From NCBI GenBank assembly GCA_025174535.1, contig JALBUN010000023.1, forward strand, positions 806,001 through 870,000: 64,000 nt of DNA, in the 5' to 3' direction. This document shows, piece after piece, positions 1 to 11,500 of the stretch. The position numbers and the translations under genes were made by a program. The notes below the pieces were generated by a model. The model did not search any database, was not told where the DNA came from, and saw only the letters and a program-made list of their open reading frames with translations. How positions within the stretch are numbered: position 1 is the first letter of the stretch; every line of letters starts with the position of its first letter. The stretch is from Cantharellus purpuraceus. Its lineage: Eukaryota; Basidiomycota; Agaricomycetes; Cantharellales; Hydnaceae.

Positions 1-754
1 TGATCGATATCAGCGAGGCAGCAACATTACGCTTTTACCAAGGTCCCCGATCTCGCCGTCTACCACTTTGCTCGAAGGTCCCATAATCCTGTTGGTGTTG
101 GGTACAAGTGGATGTACTATGTTCTTGGCCATCCCCTCATGTTCAAATTTAGTGGTGGCGCAACTCCGGAGCAGCGTGTTCGATTATTGGGACAACTTGT
201 TAATATACACATAGAGCCAAAGAGGTACTCATCCACCGCCATTGGTTCTCTTTGTAATCCATGAACTCATCGTTGACTGCCGCAACGACGACAACGCGGA
301 CTGGGATGAGCTGCCTGACAGTCACACTCGTTCCAACGCTGGATCATGCTGTATAAGAGTTTTTCTATCTCAAACATATGGACGACAGAGGTGACCGCAT
401 CCTTGTTGACGGCTTTCTTCAACATTACTGCTATTGTTGATTGGGAATGGGCGCATACCACGCCCAAGGCTGAGGCGTTTGCTGCACCCTTATTTCTTAT
501 CGAGTTGAAGCATTCGCCCCGACGAAAAGGCCTTTGCCGAAATATATGAAATATATGGATTGAAAGGTTGAATTGATCTGGGGTCTTTGGTACGCAGTGG
601 GAGGGACCAGCATCGAATTGCCTTGTACTGGAGGCTACCTAGAGGAGGATGCCTACCACCAGCCTTTAGAGGCTTTTAAGACTACAAGCAGAGGCCAGTC
701 GTGTGGAATGAATGGAAGCCTCAGACGATGGAGAAGTACGCCGCTGAGATCTAA
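1..754 (+). pseudogene. APH-type phosphotransferase/kinase-like pseudogene (5' end outside window)
   Basis: Decayed 3' part of a fungal aminoglycoside-phosphotransferase (APH, protein-kinase-like) family gene. The first piece (about 59-264) reads LAVYHFARRSHNPVGVGYK and ends in the family motif AIGSL, followed by an in-frame stop. A second piece near 357-405 reads YLKHMDDRGDRILVDG. The next, in another frame from about 409, gives FNITAIVDWEWAH, the usual second Asp-containing active-site segment of APH proteins. Further pieces (RIALYW, then LEEDAYHQPLEAFK, then RPVVWNEWKPQTMEKY) lie in changing frames and end at a stop at 752-754. At least three frame changes cannot be explained by GT..AG introns, so I call it broken. 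One interruption near 250-320 could be an intron. These proteins form large, fast-evolving families in Agaricomycetes; the substrate is not known. Confidence 0.72.
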
Positions 755-1803
755 TCCAGCTCGTCAAGGAGTAAGGGGGAAGGGGGGGGGGGGGGTACGG
801 TTACGATTGGCAAGGTCTTTAAATCTCTGCGTACCAACTGTAAACCTACCAGTACCATAGAATCGGAAATTTGAAATTAACCGACGTTCACGACACTATA
901 CAAGGAACGGACTAGGGTCAAGGCAGGTCGAAGACAGTAACTTCTTGGCACGTGCTGGCATGCCTATCACTGATGCTGATCCTAATAGCTAGTATGTGAT
1001 CTGCAGCATCGCTTCCTTCAGTCAAGTCCGAGAATGCCATGCGTCGTTGGCATGGAACTCCTATTTGACCAGGACTACATGAAAGCAGCCGCTCACCAGC
1101 CTCGTTGACATGGAAATGCCGGGTTTGTCACGCGAAAGTGTTCCATATATCTAATACAATGCATGGCCTTGTGTTAGGAAGACTGGAATAGTTTGTGCGA
1201 GGGACACAGGCGCGGTGTACCAAATCTCATCACCAACGATCCTACAGTGGCATGTGGATCGGTGACCCACTGGTGACTGTTGGACAATATTATTAGATGC
1301 GTACGCCCCGCAAATCAAGCAAACACTTCTAGCTTTCTAAGCGGTTTCGCCATGACCAGTTGGCAATGATCAGAACATGGATGGATTTTTTAAGTCTCGT
1401 AACTAGCAAAGACTTGCATGCGTGTAGAAGAGCTTGTAGCGAGAGGCGCCTGTTGATTGCCATGTGAAATGACGCTGCATTGGCAGCTGCGGCGCCAGAG
1501 TATGTTCAAAAGTGGAAAAGCTGTGCCACGCCTTAGGCGAGATCTGTAGCTGGGAGTGATAGACGTGAATATTATCAATATGGTGGCAGTACCGTCGGCC
1601 AAGGAAACCAAGTAAGAGTGGGTTTTCATACTCCGCAAGGTCTTCCTGGTCCCCACGTTCCGTTAGCCTCAATTTTGCTGTCTCTGTCTCTGTCTCTCTC
1701 TGATCAAGAGTTTCTGTTTTGCATACATACCACATACCCTGTTAGGCGTTGACCTTACTATACTCCGCTTTACTAGTCTATCTTAATTTTCTGCTTATCG
1801 CGC
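755..1803. other. intergenic, no gene recognised
   Basis: Short overlapping open frames here show no recognisable protein pattern. A run of 14 G lies at 782-795 and a CT-rich block of TCTCTG repeats at about 1678-1702. The CT-rich block sits about 100 bp before the start of the next gene, a common promoter or 5' leader feature in basidiomycetes. Confidence 0.5.
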
Positions 1804-4141
1804 ATGTCAAGCCAACCACCTGCAGCCTACGCCCACTCAGCTGTTTCTGCGCATCGTAGAGGCTCCCACGACTCTGAACGTCACTTGTATGAAGCTCAGC
1901 TTCCTTATGCACCACATGGGGACGGTGCCGGCACATGGGCACCAGGCCTGGACTCAATAGCAGATGGTCCTGGTCAGTGGGCACCAGAGGACGGTCCGAG
2001 TGCTTGGGATCCACATTTGGACCCAAGTCGAGGACGTAAGTAGTGGGCTTTGCAATGGCTATCGTCGCTCCTGATCTCTGTGACAATAGCAAACCCCCTC
2101 ATGCATTTGCAGAATCGTTCCACTCCTACTCTGGCAATCAACCCCCAACCTCCCCATCTCCAATCCATTCCTCCTGTCCCTACCTCTTACGATCCCGCTG
2201 CACACCTTCAGGGCTTGCGCATGAGTGATCCCGTAACTCGTGGTGCCAGTGCAATGGCTTACACCGGCGCACGCGACCCTGTTCCCCGCAGTGGAACCTC
2301 CATGTCGAACCATTCAATCCCACCGTCTCACTACCCTCACCACCAGCAGTACCAACCCAGACATGCAGATTCTATGCCCACCTACATGTCCCCTCGCGCC
2401 CCAGACCAACCCAGTGCTCATCCACGAGACACAGCGTCTGTCTACTCTGCACATTCTGCCCACTCGGATAATACCGAGAGCGCGTTGCCATACACCTCTC
2501 CAGAGTCTGATATGACTAGCATCCATTCATATGAGGATCGAGGTCCTCCTCAGCCTCACTATCCTCCCCCAGGATACCATCCCGGCCATGCTCATCCGGA
2601 GGCCTACCGACAATTCACCTCTCCGGCACCTGCAGACTACAATCACCAGTATTACGCAGCAGCGTCAGACGTGCTCGGCATAGGTCCACCGCCTGGTAGC
2701 CAAGTTTCACTTGCTCCGACTCAGTCTTCCATCCCCTCTAGCACGTCGGGTCCATACATACAGCATCCTGGGCCATATGGACCTGCGGGTGGGCTGGACC
2801 CCCCTTTGCAATCCACGCCTTCGTCACTGCTGCGCGGTACATCGAGCGCATCTACATTACCTCGCTCAGCTTCAAGCGAGGGCCCCCCGCGTGGTGGACT
2901 TGCAAGGTCTGGTACAAGCACTTCCGTTGATTTTAGCTCTCGGAAGAAGACAAAAGCTGTCGACCTCAGCGCTCCGCCATACACACGAGAGTATGTAGAC
3001 GATTACCGCCAACGCATCAAAGGTGATCCGGATCCCGAAGCGCACTTTGCCTATGCAAAGTACCTCATCGAAGCCGCCAAGAAAATTGGTGCCAACTCGC
3101 CTGACCAACGGTCTGTGAGAAAGTATCGCGACACGCTCATTGCAGAGAGCCTGAAGGTTATCCGGCGGTTAGCCACTCAGGGTAACGCGTATGCGGACGC
3201 GCAGTTCTTCCTCGCCAACTGTCATGGGACGGGCATGCTCGGACTCCAGGTCGATCATGAGCGAGCTTATCATCTTTATTTGCAAGCTGCAAAGCAAAAC
3301 CACCCCGCAGCGTCATACCGCGTCGCTGTGTGCAACGAAATTGGCGCAGGAACCAGGCGCGAGCACCCGCGGGCATTCGCTTTCTATCGAAAAGCGGCAA
3401 GCCTGGGTGACACGGCAGCCATGTACAAACTTGGAATGATTCTTCTAACTGGTGCATTGGGGCAGCAAAAGAACCCGCGGGAGGCGATTGGGTGGCTACG
3501 GCGTGCAGCAGAGCAGGCGGATGAGGAGAACCCACATGCACTGCACGAGCTTGGATTGTTACACGAAATGCGTGACAACCTGGTTGTAGCGCACGATGAG
3601 CCGTATGCGAAAGACCTATTTACGCGTGCGGCACAGCTTGGATACACGCAGAGTCAGTTCAAGCTCGGACAGTGCTACGAGTATGGGTCTGTGGCGTGTC
3701 CCGTGGATCCGCGCCGTTCCATCGCTTGGTATACCAAGGCAGCAGAAAAGGGTGATCCGGAGGCTGAGCTGGCGCTGAGTGGATGGTATCTCACAGGCAG
3801 CGAGGGGGTGCTGAAGCAGAGCGATTCTGAGGCGTATCTTTGGGCGCGGCGTGCGGCTAACAAGGGGTTATCCAAGGCTGAGTATGCGGTGGGATACTAT
3901 GCGGAGGTCGGCATTGGCGTCAAGCAGGACATGGAGCTCGCTAAGCGGTGGTATATGCGAGCTGCAGGTGAGTCTCATTGCACATGTCGTCGCCCGCATG
4001 AATAACGTGTCGTCTTCTTCAGCTCAAGGAAATAAGCGGGCCATGAATCGCTTGACTGAGCTCAAGCGTCTTGGGAACAAGAAGTCCAATCAAGGACGGC
4101 CTACGCGAGCACAGACCAGGGACGAATGCATCATCATCTAG
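1804..4141 (+). CDS. SKT5: Chs4/Skt5-like chitin synthase activator, SEL1 repeats
   Basis: Likely activator of a class IV (Chs3-type) chitin synthase, acting at the plasma membrane or septum. Three exons are supported: 1804-2035, 2090-3967 and 4023-4141, giving about 742 residues. Residues 1 to about 390 are a low-complexity Pro/Ser/His/Tyr-rich region. The family entry motif EYVDDYRQRIKGDPDPEAHF follows, then a run of SEL1-type helical repeats (for example AYHLYLQAAKQNHPAASYRV, AFYRKAASLGDTAAMYKLG, SIAWYTKAAEKGDPEAELAL). The last exon ends in Cys-Ile-Ile-Ile, a CaaX prenylation box; Skt5/Chs4 proteins of yeasts are known to carry one. The start codon is the first ATG of exon 1, after a CT-rich leader. 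The SEL1 region and CaaX end are seen in the sequence; the chitin synthase partner is inferred from the family. Confidence 0.88.
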
Positions 4142-4966
4142 GCTAGAATACATCTGGATGAATCGACTCGATTCTTTCTACCCGCCCGTGTGCGGCCCAC
4201 GGGATACCGTGTATCTGTTGCCCCTCTCCTTTCTTCTTTTAGCGTGTACGTCTTACCTATACATTTGCGAATAAGGCTGGTGTTTGCAATTTGAGGCCCA
4301 AGGCATGAAGCATGACACGAACGGTGTTACGTCATGCGTGATCGATATCTGATCTTTCGATTCAAACCGGGTTACATGAGCCAGGTTGCTCTACCTCATT
4401 TAACTCTTGCCATTTGTCATTGTGTGAGAACTTTCAGCTAGCGATGGATATCTAACGAATCATGAGGCGTGCAAGATCCAATGAGTTTATCGCATCACGA
4501 AGCTTGCTTGCGGGGACTTCCGTGCCTTGGCCACCCACGCTTGTGGCCACTCTGCTTCGCCTGCCGGTGCCCGAATTTCTCGTGTTCAAGCTACTGTCAA
4601 TCCCAAGTGCCGACAGAAGAAAGTGATGAGTCCCACCTCTCCGTGAAAAACCATCTGCCTTGCTTGGTGAACAAGAATGCAGTCCGGGAACTCTCACAAC
4701 CTTCTGTTGCGTGGATACAGGCTTCGATCTAGCCAGGTCTTGCGCCGGCTGTCGGGATCATAGGACGGAGAGGCTCCGACATCGCAAACTTGGCCACTCT
4801 GGGGTAATGCAACGACTTTTCTCGTGAGTCTACAACCCACGCTAGCTTGGTCGTAGGTGATTTCCCCGAAGCTCCGTTATCGGACTCCGGAATCACGTAT
4901 ATAGCGTGGTGGTTGCCATCAGTCGCCTCTAACAAGGTATTATTATCTTGCCTCCTGCTCAAGACC
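4142..4966. other. intergenic, no gene recognised
   Basis: Holds the 3' flank of the SEL1 gene and the promoter of the oxygenase gene. Short ORFs on both strands show no family signal. A tRNA-like fragment on the minus strand near 4340-4400 was examined and rejected. Confidence 0.5.
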
Positions 4967-6535
4967 ATGGCCGCGAATGATGTGACTGGAACGCTTCCGC
5001 CTTTCCCGGAAGATGTACCAACACACCCTCTGCTTGTCATTGACTACGAGAAATTGAAGGCTGGTGACAAGTGTGAGCAAGTGAGACCGTTTGATAATAA
5101 TCTCACGCTGCCTTCTCATCTAAATATTTTGTTTTACAATGCTGGATAGGACACTCTGTGGGAGGCATGCACGACACTAGGATTCTTCTAGTATGTATCG
5201 GTTATCATGTCCTTGCATCCACGTGTCCCATATGCATGGTAGTCTCAAGAACCATGGCGTTGATGCAGAGCCCATGTGGGAAGTGGGAAAGGCTACAATG
5301 GCCCTACCTCTTGAAGAAAAGATGAAATATGAACAAGGCGATTCGGGACGCTCCTTTGGGTGTGTTCTACATTCGCTCCTGCTTCACAACGCACGGTAAA
5401 ACTAGCCTGCATTCCATTCAGATACAAAGCTGCAGGTGCTAATCAGACAGACGAGTATGGCAGCCTCGACACAGTTGAATTCTTAAAGTGCGTCGGCTTT
5501 GAATCAACGGGGCTTTCTTCTGTGTCTCCTTCTTGGATGTGGCTGAATATCGAACCAGTGTGGCCAGAGACGATGCACTTTCGAGACCCGAAATTGTACA
5601 TCGCACCTACCCTCCATGTGTAGAGGAAAGAATGCCCGCCATCCGGCAGTTCGTTGAAGCCTCCGATAATATCAATCGCACGCTCATGGACCTGATGAGC
5701 GACCGCTTGGGGCTGCCTAGGGAGATCCTGAGGGAAAAACATGACCCCTCTGCCTATACCCCAAGCGAGAGTCGCATTATCCGAAACCCACCTAAGCCAA
5801 TGGAAATGGTCGAGGTGGCCATTGGCTCCCATACAGATTTCGGCTCCCTAGTGAGTACTTTGAAGAGGTGGAAAACATGTCTGACCACTCCGGAAGTCGC
5901 TCCTTCATAATATACTAGGCGGATTGCAGGTTCTAGTGCCTGGAACATCATCCTGGCAATATGTCAAGGTATGGTTATTCGTTACACGTTTCCATTCACT
6001 CGCGGAAAATTGTTAGCCTCTTCCTGGTCATGCTATCTGCAACATTGGCGATTCGCTTTCCATCTATTCCGGTGGAGTCTTGTAAGTTGTTAATATTTAT
6101 ACGTTTAAGAAAAAAATTCGGAGAGCTGACCTGGACTACTAGACGTTCAAATCTCCACCGCGTCATACCTCCTCCCGGAGCTCAACGTTTTCATGAAAGA
6201 TGGAGCCTGGTATATTTTTTGCGGTAAGTATGAATAATATATTGCAGTACTGTTTTTCCACGACTCTAGGCCTGCCTCGTCGTCCATGTTGGAGCCCCTT
6301 ACGCAATCTCCTCTCATAGCGGAGGGGGTCCAGAAGAATAAGATGAACACTGGTAATGTAACTGCAGGAGAATGGTTTGCACGTAGAATCAAGAACCAGA
6401 GGACTGCGAACCAAACGGTCGGTTATCTGGACTGTCACCTTAAATGATCCAGCTGACTCTGCGGGCAAATGTCAATAGGGACCCGAAACATGGAGAGCGT
6501 CCCGTGGAACAGAACATATTCCCAGTGCAACCTAA
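4967..6535 (+). CDS. 2-oxoglutarate/Fe(II)-dependent dioxygenase (isopenicillin N synthase-like)
   Basis: Cytosolic oxidase or hydroxylase of the isopenicillin N synthase-like 2OG-Fe(II) family; substrate unknown. At least nine exons join in frame into about 360 residues. The N-terminal DIOX_N-type region reads PLLVIDYEKLKAGDK, then DTLWEACTTLGFFYLKNHGV and ALPLEEKMKYEQGDSGRSFG. The catalytic core has the iron ligands of the HxD motif (GSHTDFGSL, spliced to GGLQVLVPG) and the distal His (RSNLHRVIPPPG). The 2-oxoglutarate-binding R-x-S is in ERWSLVYF. The C-terminus (EWFARRIKNQRTANQT, spliced to GPETWRASRGTEH) matches the tail common in basidiomycete members. The last intron begins GTCGGT; reading through it would end the protein early in a stop, so splicing is preferred. 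No pathway genes lie beside it. Confidence 0.87.
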
Positions 6536-6874
6536 TACCAAACAGTGACGGATATATGAGGTACCTTGAGTTTGTTGCGTGTCCGATTTTGAATGAAGTG
6601 TTCAGAACCTGTACGATATATATATAGCGGCTTTCGAGTATAGTTTTGTATGAAAGCTGGATGAAAGTCCTCGTTGAATGATCTGTGCAGTCGAGGCTGG
6701 GTCTTGTTCACATCTTGGAGCGACAGAGACATAGGTAGGAGCAACGGCTGAACTGGTCAGTCGACTTCGCGGACTCGGTCCACCCCGCGACTGTGATCAC
6801 CTAATTACGTAATTACCCACTGCGCACCGCACGTCTCTGCACGCTACCTCTTACTAGTCCACGTATCAAGCAAT
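6536..6874. other. intergenic between oxygenase and ARPC2
   Basis: Promoter region of ARPC2. It contains a perfect 14-bp palindrome listed separately. No coding signal was seen. Confidence 0.5.
6802..6815. promoter_or_regulatory. 14-bp palindrome with TTACGTAA core
   Basis: TAATTACGTAATTA is its own reverse complement and lies about 60 bp before the ARPC2 start codon. The inner TTACGTAA is the site known for Pap1/Yap1-type AP-1 bZIP factors. Binding here is inference only. Confidence 0.4.
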
Positions 6875-8136
6875 ATGATTCTGTTAGAGGTTGGCATTGC
6901 ACGTATATCACACTCTGAATTTACCTCATCCTTTGTGTGCAGCCTCACAATGTTATTATACAAACAACACTCGCTGAGAAGTTTACGAAGTAAGTCGACT
7001 TACTGTGATCACTGGTACATACTAGACTGATCATGAAATCCTTCATCGCAGACCCTCCTCTCTCGATGTGCAATTCGTAGATTTTGACGGTGTCCGCTTC
7101 CACTTGTCGACGCCGGAACGCAAGACACAGCTGCTCCTCTCCATGAGTATACGCTGTTGGGACGAACTGGTCCAGTATGGAGCGAACGAGATTATCAATC
7201 GAGAGTATGCGCAGTATGTTGCTCCTCAGGTGGAATCTCAATACAATGTGACTCTACAAATCGATCTCGAGCATATCCCACCAGAAGGCGGTGCATTTGT
7301 GTTCTTTCTTACTCAAGAAAGTGCTTTTGCTCATTGAAATTGATTGCAGAGACCCGTGACGCACTTATAAAGACAATTTCATTGCTCAAAAGAAACGCAC
7401 TGGCTGCTCCTTTTGAGCGCGCTTTCCAAGCACAGAAGTCGCTAGAGTCAACAACTGAAGGAACCGGCGACTTGATGGCGATCCATTACCGCGACGAGGA
7501 AGCCATATATGTACAGGCAACCCATGACCGCGTCACTGTCGTCTTCTCGACAGTGTTCAGAGAAGAAACAGATCGTATCTTTGGCAAAGTGTTTCTTCAG
7601 GTACTTTTCCATCTTTCTGTGGCAAGCGCAGTACGGCTCATGTATCCCTATTCAAGGAATTCGTTGATGCCAGGAGACTCCCAACTATCCAAAATGCCCC
7701 ACAGGTCCTCTATTCTAGCCGAGATCCCCCTCTAGAAATTCGCGATGTGAAGGGCCTGGCACATGGCGATGATATTGGTTACGTTACATTTGGTGCGTCA
7801 CCACTCACTTCTTTCTTAAGGTGGCTTGGAAGTTTAACCGCGCGAATAGTGCTATTCCCTCGCCACTTCCAGAACCCCGATGTTGCCGCGTCGACGATCT
7901 CGCATATTCAGCTCTTCCGTGACTACCTCCATTATCACATCAAATGCTCCAAAGCATACATGCATTCGCGGATGAGGCACCGCGTTAGCGAGTTTCAAAA
8001 GGTTCTTAATCGTGCCAAGACCGAAGTTGCAACCACAGAGAGGAGGACCATTACGTTCGTTGGTTTTGTCATTTTATTCCTTGCTGTCATACTGATGGTA
8101 ACGTTCTTCAGTGGTAGAACGTTGGTCTCGCGGTGA
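6875..8136 (+). CDS. ARPC2: Arp2/3 complex subunit 2 (p34-Arc)
   Basis: Structural core subunit of the Arp2/3 actin-branching complex. The first coding exon is only 15 bp (6875-6889, MILLE), followed by [14 protein letters not shown], then [52 protein letters not shown] and [20 protein letters not shown], all close to ARPC2 of animals and yeasts. At least six short introns give a full-length protein of about 320 residues. The last intron, 8055-8111, joins TIT to GRTLVSR, the conserved ARPC2 C-terminus. It is 57 bp, a multiple of three without stops, so an ORF reader sees a false hydrophobic extension. The gene converges on NUP1 with about 400 bp between the stop codons. Confidence 0.95.
8055..8111 (+). 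other. ARPC2: 57-bp stop-free intron at the ARPC2 3' end
   Basis: Donor GTTCGT, acceptor TTCAG. Its removal joins TIT to GRTLVSR, the conserved ARPC2 end. Retained, it would insert 19 mostly hydrophobic residues in frame. Confidence 0.7.
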
Positions 8137-8541
8137 TTCGCCGATTGTCAGCATATATGTACGTGATATAATATACGAAGTCTACGTAGGCTAGCGATGG
8201 GAAATTGAGTCTGGAGACAGCTATAGCCATTAGTTCTCTGTAATCGCACGACAGATGAAACCATCAAACAAAGACGGTTATAGGGAATATTTGCACGCAA
8301 GCGAGAGCATATACGCGAGGTTGTTATTCAAATACAGGGAATGATAATCCCAGCAACTCGATTGCAGACTTATTATTCAAACATTAAAGGCATAATCGTG
8401 TTGCCCTACCATACTTGATCAAAAAGAAACATGCAGTGGGGAATGATGCTAAACTTCCATGGAACCTACCTAATGTGATGTTATGCAAATGTGGGACAAA
8501 TGTGTGATGTCAAGAGAAAACAGCTCATATGAAAACATGGA
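8137..8541. other. convergent 3' flanks of ARPC2 and NUP1
   Basis: No coding signal; presumably holds the two 3' UTRs and poly(A) sites. Confidence 0.5.
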
Positions 8542-11500
8542 TCACGGTCTTTTGCCTCTTCGGGTGGGTAGCCCCTTTACTTTACGAGGCGTAGTGGCAG
8601 CGCCGCCTAGGGTGAACATAGGAGGGGTATTCGCTGTGGGTGTGCCGCTTTGTTGCTGCGGCTGCTGCTGCGAAGAGCTTGCAGCACCAAACTGGAAGGG
8701 CTGCGTGGATGTGGTGGACGGCGCAGCGGCGTCCGGCTTGGCAACTCCAAATGGACTGGGGTCATTAGGCACGTTGAACGAGAACGACGGAGAGGGTGTC
8801 TGAGACTGAGCAATGGGCTGCGGGAAAAGTGACGGACTGCTTGGCGCAGTCGTCGTTGTGCCATTCTCCTGCTGCTGCGTTTGTCCGAAGGGGTTCGTAT
8901 TGGTGCTGACGCTAGGCTGTGCGAATGGGAATGAAGGAGAGGGTGCTGGGTTGGGTGTCGTACTTCCAAAGGCACTGACTAGAGGAGCACCGAAGGGGGA
9001 CGACGACTGTCCCGTGGGTTTCGTGCTTGCTCCAAAACTGAATCCAGTGCTCGTGCTCGCGCCCGTGGTGGACGTATTTGTGCTCTGGCCAAAGGCAAAC
9101 CCATTGGCTGGTTTCGACTGGCCAAGCGAAAACGCATTCCCCGTCGAAGCAGCTTTTCCCGATCCAAACGAAAATGGGGTGGTACTACTGCCACTGCCGC
9201 CGCCGAAACCTGAAAATGGTGAAGTCTGCGGGGGTTGCATGGCAGATGTATCTTTCTTCTCAACGGTACGCGTCGGACTCTCTTCCATTCGGTCTGCAGC
9301 TACCTCCATTCCATCCCCATTGTCGGCAGTAGTAGACTCCGGTGGCTTAGGTGTACTAGGCGGAGCAGGCGTTGCTATACTTCCAAAGCCACCAAAAAAT
9401 GACTTGGGAGCTTCAGGAGTTGGAGCACTCGCGACATCTTTGGTCGTCGTACCAGAGCTTGAAGAAAATGCATTCATGCCTGACGTGACACCAAATGTAA
9501 AACCGGATTTCTTGTCTGCGGGTGGAGGGGAAGAAGGCGCTGCTCCGAAGGAGAACGGAGACTTTGCGACGTCCTTGTCCGATCCCTTTGGTTGACTTGA
9601 TGCCCCAAACGCAAACAGACTCTTGGAGGTTTCTGCGGAAGATGATGCGGGTGCCCCAAACGAAAAGACTGGCTTCGAGGGTGCATCAGTGGGGGGCGCG
9701 GTGGAAGGAGACTCCGCAGGCTTGACTACCGGTGGCGTGGCTGTCGATGTAGACGGAAGCGCATGAAACGAGAAAGCAGGCTTTGTTGATACATCCGGCG
9801 TTGTGGTTGAAGAATCCGAGGCTTGCTTGCTTGCGGCCCCGAAGATGCTGATACCGGGAGTAGCAGCATCTGTCCCACTTACACCAGATGCTCCGAAAGA
9901 GAAAGTCGGTTTGGCTGTGTCTACGGAACCATTCGCTTGTCCGCTTGGGGTCGCACTAAAGGGAGAGGAATCTTGGGACGCTGTGGTGGATGACGTACTA
10001 GGGAGCGACGCATTGCCAAAGGGAGATGCAGACGAACTGCCAAATACAGAGGGCTTACTAACGCCACCGAATGGGGACGGTTTTGAGTCCTTTGAGATCT
10101 GCTGCTCTTTCTTTTCCTCCTTATCTGATGTGGGTACCGTCCCAAATAGGTTCGGAGGCTTCTCTGCCGCTTTTTCGCTTTCATCTTTGGGAGGCGGAGG
10201 TCCAAACAAGGAACCGGAAGGTACCTTGGGCGGCATAAATTGCACCTTGGTATTAGCAAAGAAAGAGGGTATCGGGCCCTCCCCAGCTGCTGGAGTCGGT
10301 GTGGTAGACGAAGGCAAGGTGCCAGACACGGGCGTAGGAGCTGCAAATGGGCTGGAAATAGCGTCAGCAGGCTTGGGCACCGACAGTACACTCGACGCGC
10401 CAAGACTGAAGGGTAACTTCACAGGCGCAGTGCTCTCCGATGACGATGCCAATTCAATTTGGGCCTTTGCTTCAGATTCCGTTTTTGGAGGCTCAGCGGG
10501 GAATTCTGTGACAGCCTTAAAGGCAGTGGCAATGCCTGGTGATATGCCTGGTGATGGGGCGATACGGGACAAAAGGGAGTCAAAGGTTTGAGGTTGAGCT
10601 GGAAGTGGTGGAGATGAGATGGGAAGACGTGAGACATCATCAGCAGAAGTATCAGTTTGCATTCCCGTTTCAGACATGCGTCGAGTAGTAGAGAATGACA
10701 TGTGGGTTGGTGTCTAAGGAGAAGGGGTCAGCAGGATGTCATATTGAGTAAAGATCATCACGAACCCGTGCCTGGTATTTTTTGAGCTCTTCTACGCTCA
10801 TGCTCCAGTCCTGCTCTTCCTCTTCATCATCAAGTGAGAACTTATTTCTGGTTTTCTTTAGTTTAGGAGCGGATGCATGTGAACGATGGACTTTGCTGGA
10901 TGAAGCACGCAAGCTCGAGTACGTGTCACTTTTGGAACGCTTTGGTGAGCTGCTTGGCGACGCAGCATCTCCATTAGATGAACTGCCGTTGACCTGGTCG
11001 CGACTCTGGCGAGACTCTAGAATATCGTCAGTGTCTGCTTCCATGACTTTGTCCCCCCGAGGCTCTAGATCGTCAGCTTCTGCATCTGTAACGCCGAGAT
11101 TGCGTTTAGCAGGAACTTTCTTTGACTTGGTCTCAATTTCCGTCTTGGCTTCTCTCTCAAGTTCCTCCCTACGTCGTGCAAGCAGTTTTCGCATGCCTGA
11201 CATGCCAGAGGAATAGGGCCCAATGACTTCGGGAACTCGCTTAGCTTTGTCTCTCTTACCCTGAGGGGTGTGATCGAATCGTAATTTTGATGGGAAGGGG
11301 ACATGGACCTTGCGTAGTCGGTCATTGTTCACAAGGGAAGGAGAAGATGAGACTGGGCTGCGTAACGGTGTTCGGAATGCTTCGAGAGTTGACAACGTCC
11401 GCTCAGCTTTGGCTACTCCTGGAGTGTCTGGTGTGCATCAACTGAGTTGTGCCGTAGAGAAGGAGTAAACAATACTTACGGGGAAGGGCTTCATCACTGA

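Noticed and set aside
1390..1735. Minus-strand ORFs of 88 and 110 codons upstream of the SEL1 gene
   Set aside because: No family pattern; they lie over the CT-rich promoter or leader of the gene at 1804.
4330..4400. tRNA-like fragment on the minus strand (GGTAGAGC ... GGTTTGAATC)
   Set aside because: No acceptor stem and the anticodon and T stems do not pair at proper spacing.
8055..8136. ARPC2 with a C-terminal membrane anchor
   Set aside because: The hydrophobic stretch lies in an intron with good GT..AG signals; spliced, the protein ends GRTLVSR as in other ARPC2 proteins. Retention is kept only as a low-interest finding.
8813..10591. Two long plus-strand ORFs (260 and 262 codons) opposite the nucleoporin
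   Set aside because: They mirror the FG-repeat low-complexity region; the minus strand has the FxFG pattern and the introns, so these are shadows.
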